64,000 nt of DNA from Nocardioides sp. zg-1228 (GTDB lineage: Bacteria; Actinomycetota; Actinomycetes; Propionibacteriales; Nocardioidaceae), in the NCBI RefSeq assembly GCF_017086465.1, contig NZ_CP070961.1, forward strand, positions 1,302,001 to 1,366,000. The letters run 5' to 3'. Made by a program: the position numbers and the translations under genes. This document shows positions 8,767 to 16,360 of this stretch, one piece after another. The notes below the pieces were generated by a model, which saw only the letters and a list, made by a program, of their open reading frames with translations, had not been told where the DNA came from and ran no database searches. Within the stretch, counting starts at the first letter, position 1. The number at the start of each line of letters is the position of its first letter.

Positions 8767-8841
8767 ATGGGCAAGACCGGACGCAAGCGCCGCGCTCGCA
8801 AGAAGAAGGGCGCGAACCACGGCAAGCGCCCCAACGCCTGA
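8767..8841 (+). CDS. 24-residue basic protein, probable ribosomal protein bL37
   Basis: A strong AGGAGG at 8755-8760 precedes the ATG. The product (24 residues) is almost all Lys, Arg and Gly, beginning MGKTGRKRRARKKKG and ending ANHGKRPNA. This matches my recollection of bL37, a tiny actinobacterial large-subunit protein first seen in Mycobacterium ribosome structures. It follows rsrA by 86 bp and is closed by a clear hairpin-plus-T terminator 28 bp later. The RBS, the composition and the terminator make it a real gene; the bL37 name is recognition, not alignment. Confidence 0.78.
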   Translation: MGKTGRKRRARKKKGANHGKRPNA

Positions 8842-8868
8842 CGCGCACCCGCGCCGTCATCTCGTAGA

Positions 8869-8893
8869 AGTCCCCGCTGCGGCGGGGACTTTT
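8869..8893 (+). terminator. Rho-independent terminator after sigR-rsrA-bL37
   Basis: AGTCCCCGC (8869-8877), a 4-nt loop and GCGGGGACT (8882-8890) form a perfect 9-bp stem followed by TTTT. It is the only hairpin noted here with a proper T tract. Confidence 0.85.
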
Positions 8894-8922
8894 GCACGTC
8901 CGGGCACGGGCCGGGTGGCTTG

Positions 8923-8928
8923 TACGGT
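8923..8928 (+). promoter_or_regulatory. -10 box TACGGT of the acetyltransferase gene (leaderless)
   Basis: TACGGT ends 6 nt before the ATG at 8935. Confidence 0.5.
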
Positions 8929-8934
8929 GGCGAG

Positions 8935-9495
8935 ATGAGCGAGAAGACGATGCGCGATCGGATGCTCGCCGGCGAGCCCTACATCGCCGACGACCCCGTC
9001 CTGGCCGAGGAGTCCCGGCGCGCCCAGCTGCTGGCCCACCGGATCAACACGCTGAGCCCGAACGACACGGTGGGGCGTCGCGAGCTGCTGGAGGAGCTGT
9101 TCGAGGGCTTCGGGGAGGGCAGCCAGCTGCGCCCGCCCCTGCACTGCGACTTCGGCTACCAGACGACGATCGGCGCCCGGACCTTCATCAACTGGGGCGT
9201 GGTGCTCCTCGACGTCGCGCGGATCACGATCGGCGACGACGTGCAGATCGGCCCCCACGTCCAGCTGCTCACCGCCACGCACCCGATCGAGCCCGGCCCG
9301 CGGCGCGACAAGTGGGAGGCCGCGGAGCCCATCACGATCGGCGACAACGGCTGGCTCGGCGGCGGGGTGATCGTGTGCCCCGGAGTGACGATCGGGGCAG
9401 ACACGGTCGTCGGGGCGGGGTCGGTCGTGACCCGCGACCTGCCCTCCGGAGTCGTCGCGGTGGGCTCTCCGGCCCGGGTGATCCGCGAGCTCTGA
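8935..9495 (+). CDS. Sugar O-acetyltransferase, maltose/galactoside acetyltransferase type
   Basis: This 186-residue left-handed beta-helix enzyme moves acetyl groups from acetyl-CoA to sugars, forming a cytoplasmic trimer. The N-terminal mac domain reads MRDRMLAGEPYIADDP. Hexapeptide repeats follow from about residue 70, with the catalytic His in LLTATHPIEP and the CoA-side ending GSPARVIREL. The length is the usual one for the LacA/Maa/NodL family. It is monocistronic with a leaderless -10 box. The true acceptor sugar is unknown. Confidence 0.9.
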   Translation: MSEKTMRDRMLAGEPYIADDPVLAEESRRAQLLAHRINTLSPNDTVGRRELLEELFEGFGEGSQLRPPLHCDFGYQTTIGARTFINWGVVLLDVARITIGDDVQIGPHVQLLTATHPIEPGPRRDKWEAAEPITIGDNGWLGGGVIVCPGVTIGADTVVGAGSVVTRDLPSGVVAVGSPARVIREL

Positions 9496-9521
9496 CGGGC
9501 GCCGTCGGCCTCGGTCGGTGT

Positions 9522-9543
9522 GTCCCGGGTGGCCACCCCGGAC
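9522..9543. terminator. Hairpin between convergent genes
   Basis: GTCCCGGGTGG and CCACCCCGGAC form an 11-bp inverted repeat with one mismatch, between the stops at 9495 (+) and 9552 (-). There is no T tract; it could stop transcription both ways. Confidence 0.45.
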
Positions 9544-9551
9544 GTGCAGGC

Positions 9552-10265
9552 TCAACGCACGAAGTCGATGTAGCGGGACTGCGAGTCCGTGATCCGGGGT
9601 GGCCGGTCGCCTCCGCCGAGGAGCATCGTCGCGGCCCCTGCCCGCTTGGCGGCGCGCAGTCGGCGCAGGGCGGCGTCCCTGCCGCCGATGTGGGCAAGCG
9701 TCTTGACGTTGATCGCGATGCCGACCTCGTCCGCCGCACCGAGGACCCGGCGGTAGGTGCCGGGCCGCTCGAAGGCCCGTCCACCCTTGACCTCCCACTC
9801 GATCCCCGTCAGCCCGACGCGGGCCGCCGCGCGGACCATCTCCACCATCGTCGAGATCCGGTAGGGCACGGGGTCGCCCGACCTGAGCCGGCGGACCTCC
9901 GGAAGGGTCAGGTCGGCGAAGGCCGCGTCCGGGCTGATGAGGCCCAGGGGGTCGCGGAACCGCTCGCGGGCGACGTTTGGCCAATGCGTTGCGAGGGGGA
10001 CGCGGTGTCGTCGGGCAGCGTCCCAGCAGTAGTTGGAGTCGATGTCGATCCAGGTGGCTGTCCGAGCGGCCAGGCGCAGGCCGCGCATCGAGTTCTGAAG
10101 CCGGTAGGGGCGGTCCTCGTGGAAGACCTGGCGCGGTGGAGCGACGTGGTCGGGGCGGAGGGACGGGGCCGGGGGCTGATCGACAGACGGACCGGTGCTG
10201 CACCCTGCCAGGGCCAGCGTGAGCACGACTGCGGCACGGCGCACGTGGGCCAGTTTCGCACGCAC
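9552..10265 (-). CDS. Lipoprotein with a glycerophosphodiesterase-like fold
   Basis: A signal peptide ends in the lipobox LALAGC (Cys22), so the 237-residue protein should be anchored on the outer face of the membrane. The mature part resembles the GDPD TIM barrel: QNSMRGLRLAARTATWIDID has the spacing of the family's ENT...ExD segment, and VPLATHWPN sits where the HD metal/catalytic motif belongs. The usual first HRG is not clear, so activity may be altered or lost. Codon usage is a little less GC-rich than in neighbours. It converges with the acetyltransferase gene. Confidence 0.6.
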   Translation of the reverse strand: MRAKLAHVRRAAVVLTLALAGCSTGPSVDQPPAPSLRPDHVAPPRQVFHEDRPYRLQNSMRGLRLAARTATWIDIDSNYCWDAARRHRVPLATHWPNVARERFRDPLGLISPDAAFADLTLPEVRRLRSGDPVPYRISTMVEMVRAAARVGLTGIEWEVKGGRAFERPGTYRRVLGAADEVGIAINVKTLAHIGGRDAALRRLRAAKRAGAATMLLGGGDRPPRITDSQSRYIDFVR

Positions 10266-10385
10266 CGCCCTGTGACGCCGCGCTCCGGCGGCACTCGATC
10301 ACCCGGGGCCCGCTGACCTGCAGATCCGCGCACCACCAGTGCGCATGCCCGGACGTCGAGGACCCCGACCTGACATGGTGCGGCC

Positions 10386-10790
10386 ATGGATCCAGTCCTG
10401 TCCGAGTCGGTCGAGCCCGTCCTGCGGGACCTCGCCCGCACGCAGGTGGACGCGCCGAGGTTCGACGACCACGACTGGATCGGCGACCGCGAGTACGTGT
10501 CGTGCATGATGTGGAGCGCAGACGGCAGCGGTTCGGGATTGTCCGTGCGACGGGCAGCATCCCGCGAAGAACGCGTTGCGCACGCGGCCGACCAGGTGCA
10601 GGAGTGGGCCATCGAGAATCGGCTGTGGACCTCGGCGCCCACCAACTGGCCTCCGTGTCCGATCCATCCCGCAAGCCACCCGTTGCGCGCGAGCGTTGCC
10701 GCGTCGAATGCGGCGTGGGTGTGCCCCATCGATCATTCCGTGGTGGCGCTGATCGGTGAGATCCGGGAAGACCTCTTCGGCATCGGCTGA
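10386..10790 (+). CDS. Conserved hypothetical protein, about 134 residues
   Basis: I do not recognise a named family. The protein is acidic and soluble, with no signal or membrane segment. Notable features are two Cys-Pro motifs, WPPCPIHPASHPL and WVCPIDHSVVALIGEI; the His and Cys residues around them could bind a metal. Wobble positions are less GC-rich than in flanking genes (for example in the stretch around 10530-10545), hinting at later arrival. No ribosome-binding site stands out before the ATG at 10386. It stands alone between two minus-strand genes. Confidence 0.6.
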   Translation: MDPVLSESVEPVLRDLARTQVDAPRFDDHDWIGDREYVSCMMWSADGSGSGLSVRRAASREERVAHAADQVQEWAIENRLWTSAPTNWPPCPIHPASHPLRASVAASNAAWVCPIDHSVVALIGEIREDLFGIG

Positions 10791-10869
10791 TCCGCGTGTG
10801 CGGGCTGGCTATCGACCACTGTCGCAGCCGAGGTGTCGCACTGACCGCCTGAGCCCGCATCCTCCGTCG

Positions 10870-11244
10870 TCAGAGGCGCGAGAGGAACCGCTCGGCGTCG
10901 ACGACGACGCGGGTGATCTCGCCGGCCGCGAGCACCTTGCCCGTGGTGGTGTCGCGGGCGCTGACGGTGAAGCGGTGCAGCCGGCCGTCCGCGTAGGCGC
11001 TGGAGGCGCTGACCTCCACCTCGGCGCCGACGGGGCTGGCTGCGAGGTGCTCGACCTGCACCCGCGTGCCCACGCTGGTGGACCCCTCGTCGAGCGCGGG
11101 GTCGAGGCTGGCGCAGGTGGCGGCCTCCAGCCAGGCGAGCAGCCGCGGGGTGCCGAGCACGGGGAGGGACCCGCTGCCCACCGCGGCTGCGGTGTCGTCG
11201 TCGGTGACGGTGTAGGTCAGCGTGGCGGGCGCGAGGTCGGGCAT
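10870..11244 (-). CDS. Thioesterase, FlK-like hot-dog family
   Basis: The 124-residue single hot-dog-fold protein probably hydrolyses an acyl-CoA thioester. Family marks are LLAWLEAATCASLDPAL (central helix with the Glu) and TSVGTRVQVEHLAASPVGAEV, with the His used in fluoroacetyl-CoA thioesterase-like proteins. An in-frame extension upstream would overlap the divergent sigma gene, so the ATG at 11244 is preferred. The physiological acyl-CoA is unknown. Confidence 0.82.
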   Translation of the reverse strand: MPDLAPATLTYTVTDDDTAAAVGSGSLPVLGTPRLLAWLEAATCASLDPALDEGSTSVGTRVQVEHLAASPVGAEVEVSASSAYADGRLHRFTVSARDTTTGKVLAAGEITRVVVDAERFLSRL

Positions 11245-11311
11245 GGGCAGGCCTTCCGGGGAACGTGAGGTCGGTGCGGCAACCTGAGGAGCACACACAC
11301 GTCTACCAGAC

Positions 11312-11857
11312 ATGAGCGCGAGGACCGCAGGGGTGGGGATGGGGATGGAGCCGTCCGTGGACATCACCGAGCTCTACGCCGCCCACCGACTCGGCCTGGT
11401 GCGGCTCGCCGTGCTCCTCGTCGACGACCTCGCGTCCGCGGAGGACGTCGTGCAGGACGCCTTCGCCGCGCTCGCCCGTCGCCCCGACGCGGTCCGGGAC
11501 CCGTCGAGGGCGCTGGCCTACCTGCGGGTCTCGGTCGTCAACACCGCCCGTTCGGCGCTGCGCCGGCGGCGTACGGCGCGGGCGTACTCGCCACCGCACG
11601 ATCCCTCGCCGCCGACGCCGGAGGACAGCGCCGTGCTGGCGGAGGAGCACCGCGAGGTCATCGAGGCGTTGCAGCGGCTCGCCCCGCGGCAGCGGGAGGT
11701 CCTGGTGCTGCGCTACTGGTCCAACCTGTCGGAGGCGGAGATCGCCCGGACGCTCGACATCAGCCCGGGCACCGTGAAGTCGACCGCCAGCCGCGCGCTG
11801 GTCGCGCTGGAGAGGGCCATGACGTCCGCCCACGACCTGGGGGAGGAGCAGCGATGA
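11312..11857 (+). CDS. SigE-family ECF RNA polymerase sigma factor
   Basis: The 181-residue ECF sigma factor has region 2 (ELYAAHRLGLVRLAVLLVDD, then AEDVVQDAFAAL) and region 4 (LAPRQREVLVLRYWSNLSEA, then GTVKSTASRAL). The RYW and SEAEIARTL wording is that of the actinobacterial SigE-like ECF group. An alternative Met lies ten codons in. The stop overlaps the ATG of the next gene (ATGA), so the downstream membrane protein is probably its partner or anti-sigma factor. No cognate promoter is evident upstream. Confidence 0.88.
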   Translation: MSARTAGVGMGMEPSVDITELYAAHRLGLVRLAVLLVDDLASAEDVVQDAFAALARRPDAVRDPSRALAYLRVSVVNTARSALRRRRTARAYSPPHDPSPPTPEDSAVLAEEHREVIEALQRLAPRQREVLVLRYWSNLSEAEIARTLDISPGTVKSTASRALVALERAMTSAHDLGEEQR

Positions 11858-13275
11858 GCACCACACCCGGCGCCGGTCCCGCCATCGAGGACCGGCTGCG
11901 CGCCGCCCTGGCCGCTCGCGCCGAGCTGGTCCGCCCCGAGGACCTCGCGCCACCCGCCCCGGTGGCGCCGCTGCGCCCGCGCTGGCGCTCGCCGTGGGTG
12001 CTGCTGGCCACGGCCGCCGCGGTGCTGCTCGTGCTGGGCATCGTCGTCCAGGGCCTCGGCCGCGACACCCGGTCCGACGACGTCGCGCCGAGGCCCGATG
12101 CGCCGGAGGTGGAGCTGCCCGCCGACGTCGGGCGCGACTGGAAGGCCGACGACCTGTCGAGCCCGGCCCGGCTCGACCTCGACGGCGACGGGGTGAAGGA
12201 GAAGGTCCAGTTCCTCGCCGAGCGCACCAAGGACTACGACGGTCGGATCCGGATCCAGACGATCGTCAGCAGCACCGGCCGGGAGGCCTACGGCATCGCC
12301 GAGCTCGGCTCCACCATCGGCACCACTGCCCTCGAGCCCGTCGACGCCGACGGCGACGGCGACCAGGAGCTGGTGCTCTACTACGACGACCTCGGCGAGG
12401 GCGGCCCCGGAGGGCTGGGCCACCCGCTGGTCTTCGACCTGCGCGCCGGGCTGCTCGTGCAGGCGGTGCCCGAGGAGCCCGACCTGCTGGTGCGCGGCTA
12501 CGTCCCCGTCGGGGGGAGCGAGACCGAGCACTACCGGATGGTCCACCTCCACGACTACTGGATCGAGGACGGCGAGCTGTGGTCGAGCCGGTCGGTCGAC
12601 GCGTACGCCGAGGGCGGCATGAGCCTGCTGCGGCCCGAGACCATCGTGGTCGACGCGTGGCGGTGGGGCCTCGACGACGACGGGGTGCTCCGGGCGACGG
12701 GGGCCGGGTGCCTGCGGATGGGGCTCGGGCAGCCGTCGCCGGACCGGCCGTGCGGCGACGACACGGAGGACGCGCTGCCCGACCTGGCCCCTGCGTCGGA
12801 GGACACCTTCGGGCCGGGGGAGGGCGCCGCCTTCGACATCGGCTACCGCTTCACCGCCCGCATCGAGGCGGGCGCCCCCCCGGTGCTCGTCGTCGAGGGG
12901 GGCGACGGCACCGCACGCCACCGGCTCGACGTGGCCGACCCGCGCGTCTCGACGGTGCAGCCGGCCTCGGTCCTGTCCGACGGTGCCGCGTTGGTGGTGA
13001 CCTCGGCCTCGGACCCGTCGCGGGTCCAGGTCGTGGTGCAGGACGGCGACCGGCTGCGTGTCCTCGTGCCGACCGGCGAGATCGCGCTCACCGCCGACGG
13101 CACCCGCACGTGGCTGACCACCGACGGTGACCTCGTCTCGACCGTCGAGGGCGAGGACGGCACCTGGGGGGCGTGGCGGTGGCAGATGGTCTCCGGCACC
13201 GAGATGGCCGCGCTGCCGTGGGGGACCGTCTGCCTCGACGACGTCGACGACCCGACGACGGCCCGCTCCTGCTGA
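11854..13275 (+). CDS. Single-pass membrane protein with FG-GAP-like repeats, partner of the ECF sigma factor
   Basis: A cytoplasmic N-terminus of about 45 residues (IEDRLRAALAARAELVRPED) is followed by one membrane helix (about 47-66, WVLLATAAAVLLVLGIVVQG) and a large extracellular domain, 473 residues in all. The outer part holds acidic calcium-type loops DLDGDGVKEKVQFL and DADGDGDQELVLYYDD, as in FG-GAP/integrin-like repeats. Overlap with the sigma gene suggests joint production; by position the short inner part could hold the sigma factor, with the outer part sensing a surface signal. No known anti-sigma domain is visible, so this is inference. Confidence 0.65.
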   Translation: MSTTPGAGPAIEDRLRAALAARAELVRPEDLAPPAPVAPLRPRWRSPWVLLATAAAVLLVLGIVVQGLGRDTRSDDVAPRPDAPEVELPADVGRDWKADDLSSPARLDLDGDGVKEKVQFLAERTKDYDGRIRIQTIVSSTGREAYGIAELGSTIGTTALEPVDADGDGDQELVLYYDDLGEGGPGGLGHPLVFDLRAGLLVQAVPEEPDLLVRGYVPVGGSETEHYRMVHLHDYWIEDGELWSSRSVDAYAEGGMSLLRPETIVVDAWRWGLDDDGVLRATGAGCLRMGLGQPSPDRPCGDDTEDALPDLAPASEDTFGPGEGAAFDIGYRFTARIEAGAPPVLVVEGGDGTARHRLDVADPRVSTVQPASVLSDGAALVVTSASDPSRVQVVVQDGDRLRVLVPTGEIALTADGTRTWLTTDGDLVSTVEGEDGTWGAWRWQMVSGTEMAALPWGTVCLDDVDDPTTARSC

Positions 13276-13283
13276 GGCCTCAG
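13272..13283. terminator. 12-bp palindrome holding both convergent stop codons
   Basis: CTGAGGCCTCAG is a perfect palindrome containing the plus-strand TGA (13273-13275) and the minus-strand stop (13280-13282). Confidence 0.45.
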
Positions 13284-13768
13284 AGCGGCTTGGTGAAGGC
13301 GAGCAGGTCCACGCCGGGCCGCGGCGACCAGTCGCGGCCCGGGTCACGGGCGTAGCCCCGGCGCTCGTAGACGCGGTGCGCCGCCGACATGACCGCCAGC
13401 GACGACAGCACCATGGACGTGGCACCGTCCTCGCGGGCGCGGTCCTCGCACAGGCGGGCGAGCGCCGTGCCGACCCCGCGGCCCTGCGCGGCCGGGGCGA
13501 CCGCCAGCATCCGGAACTCACCCTCGTCGTCACGCGCGATCTCGCGCCAGCGCGACCCGAGCGGGCAGTAGGTCACGTTGCCGAGCACCTGGTCGCCGTC
13601 GAGCGCCACCCACACCTCGGCCTGCTCGTCGCGGGTGGCCACGTCGTGCAGGCGGCGGCGGTAGTCGTCGCCGGCGCGGGCGAGGAACGGCCCGTAGGCC
13701 GCCACGCACACGTCGCCGGCGGCGGACGTCTCCGGGCGGTGGATCCTGCGCAGCTCCAGCCCGGTCAC
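13280..13768 (-). CDS. GNAT family N-acetyltransferase
   Basis: The 162-residue protein has the GNAT acetyl-CoA loop APAAQGRGVGTALARL near residue 92, preceded by the beta-strand FRMLAVAP and followed by HRVYERRGYARDPGRDW. It should acetylate a small molecule or a protein N-terminus; the substrate cannot be told. It ends 5 bp from the stop of the convergent gene and lies 11 bp downstream of the acetolactate-synthase-like gene, so the two are probably co-transcribed. Confidence 0.87.
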   Translation of the reverse strand: MTGLELRRIHRPETSAAGDVCVAAYGPFLARAGDDYRRRLHDVATRDEQAEVWVALDGDQVLGNVTYCPLGSRWREIARDDEGEFRMLAVAPAAQGRGVGTALARLCEDRAREDGATSMVLSSLAVMSAAHRVYERRGYARDPGRDWSPRPGVDLLAFTKPL

Positions 13769-13778
13769 CGACGCAGCC

Positions 13779-15449
13779 TCAGATGCCGAAGGTGTTGCGC
13801 GGGTAGGCCGCGTCGACGTCGGTGATGACGTTGACGAGGTAGGGCACGCCGGAGGCGTACGCCCGGTCCAGCGCGGGCCCGATCTGGCGGGGGTCGGTCA
13901 CGGTCTCCCCGGCGCCGCCGAGCGCCGTGACCACCTGGTCGTAGGGCGTGCGCTGGGCCAGGTCGGCGGCGACGTCGTAGCCGTAGAGCATCTGCATGGG
14001 GCCCTTCTCCAGGCCCCAGGCGGAGTTGTTGCCCATCACCATGACGACCGGCAGGTCGTGGCGGACCAGGGTGTCGACGTCCATCAGTGAGAAGCCGGCC
14101 GCGCCGTCGCCGAGCAGCAGGGTGACCTGGGCGTCGGGGCGGGCGATGCGAGCCGCGATCGCGGCGCCGAGTCCGGCGCCGAGGCAGCCGTAGGGGCCGG
14201 GGTCGAGCCAGCCGCCGGGACGCTTCGGCTCGACGTACTTGCCGGCGAACGACACGAAGTCGCCACCGTCGCCGATCACCACCGAGTCGTCCTCGAGGCG
14301 GGGCACGAGCTCGCCGTAGATCCGCGCGGGGTGGATCGGGTCGGCCTCGGCCGTGAGGAGCTGGGCGTCGCGCTCGGCGGCGGCCTTCACCTGGTCGGCG
14401 AGCTGGTCGGACCAGGCCCGCCAGTCGGGCTTGTCGCCGCGCTCGATCGCGGCCTGCAGGCCGTCGAGCACCGTGGTGAGGTCGCCCGAGACGGACGCCG
14501 CGAGGTCGGCGTGGTGGGAGACCTGGCCGGGGGAGTCGGCGATGTGGACGACCCGGGCGAACGCGCCCGTCGGGCTCTTGTCGGGCCCGCCGAAGACGCC
14601 GTAGCCGAGGCGGAAGTCGAGGGGCGTGCCCACCACGACCACGAGGTCGGCACCGGCGAGGGCGGCGCCGCGGGCCTTGGCGACGAGACTGCGGTGCCCG
14701 CCGGGGATCAGGCCGCGTCCCATGCCGTTGGTCAGCGTGGGGATGCCGAGGTCGTCGACGAAGCGGAGGGCTGCCGCCTCGGCGTGGTCGGCCCACACGT
14801 CGGTGCCCAGCACCAGCACGGGCCGCTCGGCGCGGGCGAGCAGGCGCGCGACCGTCTCGATCGCGTCGCCGTCGGGCTCGATGCGGGTGCCCTCGCCCGA
14901 GCCGACGGTGCCGGAGGCGGAGTTGAAGAACTCGTCCATCGGCACGTCGACGAAGACCGGACCGCGGTGGCTGGAGCGCGCGAGGGTGAACGCCTCGTCG
15001 ATGCCGGCCGCGACCTCGCCGGCCGTCATCAGCGTGGTCGCCGCCTTCGCGACGGGCGCGATGATCGGCGGCTGGTCGAGCTCCTGGAGCGAGCCGGTGC
15101 CCCAGCGGTTCTGCGGGGCGCGACCGCCGACCACGACCATCGGCGAGCCGGCGAACTGGGCCTGCGCGATCGCGCTGATGCCGTTGGTGACGCCGGGGCC
15201 GGCGGTGAGGACGGCGAGGCCCGGCACGCGGGTGAGCTTGCCCGTGGCCTCGGCGGCGAACGCGGCGGTCTGCTCGTGGCGCACGTCGATCAGGCGCATC
15301 GGCGGGTCCTGGCCGTCCTTGTTGATCCGCACCACGCCGTCGTACATCGGGAACACGTGGGCCCCGGAGAGGGTGAACATCGTCTGGACGCCGTGGGCGC
15401 GGGCGACATGGACGGCGAGCTCGCCGCTGTGGCCGGTGATCTCGGTCAT
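13779..15449 (-). CDS. Acetolactate-synthase-like thiamine-diphosphate enzyme
   Basis: The 556-residue protein has all three TPP-enzyme domains. The catalytic Glu is in RHEQTAAFAAEATG near residue 50, and the TPP/Mg motif GDGAAGFSLMDVDTL...NNSAWG is near residue 450. It resembles the IlvG-like paralogues of Mycobacterium rather than the main IlvB. No regulatory small subunit (IlvN) or ilvC lies nearby, so a role outside branched-chain synthesis, such as a 2-oxoacid or oxalyl-CoA decarboxylase, is open. A TAGCCT box lies 6 nt before the ATG. Confidence 0.8.
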   Translation of the reverse strand: MTEITGHSGELAVHVARAHGVQTMFTLSGAHVFPMYDGVVRINKDGQDPPMRLIDVRHEQTAAFAAEATGKLTRVPGLAVLTAGPGVTNGISAIAQAQFAGSPMVVVGGRAPQNRWGTGSLQELDQPPIIAPVAKAATTLMTAGEVAAGIDEAFTLARSSHRGPVFVDVPMDEFFNSASGTVGSGEGTRIEPDGDAIETVARLLARAERPVLVLGTDVWADHAEAAALRFVDDLGIPTLTNGMGRGLIPGGHRSLVAKARGAALAGADLVVVVGTPLDFRLGYGVFGGPDKSPTGAFARVVHIADSPGQVSHHADLAASVSGDLTTVLDGLQAAIERGDKPDWRAWSDQLADQVKAAAERDAQLLTAEADPIHPARIYGELVPRLEDDSVVIGDGGDFVSFAGKYVEPKRPGGWLDPGPYGCLGAGLGAAIAARIARPDAQVTLLLGDGAAGFSLMDVDTLVRHDLPVVMVMGNNSAWGLEKGPMQMLYGYDVAADLAQRTPYDQVVTALGGAGETVTDPRQIGPALDRAYASGVPYLVNVITDVDAAYPRNTFGI

Positions 15450-15455
15450 GCGAGC

Positions 15456-15461
15456 AGGCTA
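15456..15461 (-). promoter_or_regulatory. -10 box TAGCCT of the acetolactate-synthase-like gene (leaderless)
   Basis: TAGCCT on the minus strand is 6 nt from the ATG at 15449. Confidence 0.5.
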
Positions 15462-16322
15462 GTGGGTGGGTGCCTGCAGGTAGTGCACGTTGGTCAGGCG
15501 CAGCGCCTCGATGACCGTGAGCAGCAGGTCGGAACGCACCTCGGGCGGGTCGGGCGCCAGGGAGAGGTGGACGAACAGGGCACGGAGGTACGCCTGGGGC
15601 ATCGCCGTCGTCAGGAACGGGTCGGAGTCGCCACCCTTGCCGAACGCGTTGCCCGCCGCGGCGATGCGGTGCACCCACGGCTCGAGCGCGTCGCTGCCGA
15701 GCGTGTCGCGGCGCAGGACGCGCATCGCGGCGTGGGCCATCCGGTCGAGCTCGCCGGACGCCAGTGGCTCGTCGGCAGGCTGCCGCAGCACGCGCTCGGC
15801 CAGGACGTCGAGGAGCACCTCGTGCTCGGGCCCGCCGAGGTGGGGCGACTCGGCGAGGGCGCCGATCGCGTCTGCGCCGTGAGCCACCGCGTGCGCCCAG
15901 CCCTTGCCCGGCACGAAGCCCCGGGTGTCGCGCTCGGCGAGGAACCACACGGCGATGCGGTCGCCCCAGTCGAGGATCCTGGCGGCCGGCAGGAGGCGGT
16001 GCGCGGTGTCGCGCTCGAGGCACTCGGCGACGATGAGCGCGCTGAAGCTGCGGCGGAAGACGGTGTCGGTGCCGGACTCGCCCAGCCCGACCGCGAGCCC
16101 CGCGACCATGCCGTCGCCGAGCCCGGCCAGCAGGTCGTCGTAGACGCCGTTGTCGATCCAGGTCGCCAGGGCGGGGTAGGCGGTGCCGTCGCGGACCTCG
16201 GCCCGGGTCGAGCCGAGCATGGTGGTCAGCTCGGCGGTGAGGTCGTCGAGCGGACGGTCCGAGGGCACCTCGAACCCGGTGGCCTGCACCTGGTTCCAGT
16301 ACCCGAGCGACATGGGGGACAT
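15459..16322 (-). CDS. DUF2785 family protein
   Basis: This soluble protein of about 287 residues is alpha-helical throughout, with the DUF2785-like stretches RRSFSALIVAECLERD, WFLAERDTRGFVPGKGWAHA and YLRALFVHLSLAPDPPEVR. The central GWAHAVAHGADAIGAL is typical of this Bacillota/Actinobacteria family of unknown function. Start codons at 16322 and 16313 are both possible; the former lies nearer the GGGAGG upstream. It is divergent from pdtaS, 38 bp away, and 9 bp upstream of the -10 region of the next minus-strand gene. Confidence 0.78.
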   Translation of the reverse strand: MSPMSLGYWNQVQATGFEVPSDRPLDDLTAELTTMLGSTRAEVRDGTAYPALATWIDNGVYDDLLAGLGDGMVAGLAVGLGESGTDTVFRRSFSALIVAECLERDTAHRLLPAARILDWGDRIAVWFLAERDTRGFVPGKGWAHAVAHGADAIGALAESPHLGGPEHEVLLDVLAERVLRQPADEPLASGELDRMAHAAMRVLRRDTLGSDALEPWVHRIAAAGNAFGKGGDSDPFLTTAMPQAYLRALFVHLSLAPDPPEVRSDLLLTVIEALRLTNVHYLQAPTH

Positions 16323-16348
16323 CCTGCCAGCCGCCTCCCGCACCGCCC

Positions 16349-16354
16349 TAGTCT
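16349..16354 (+). promoter_or_regulatory. -10 box TAGTCT of pdtaS (leaderless)
   Basis: TAGTCT is followed by GGGCGG and then the GTG at 16361, a 6-nt spacing. Confidence 0.5.
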
Positions 16355-16360
16355 GGGCGG

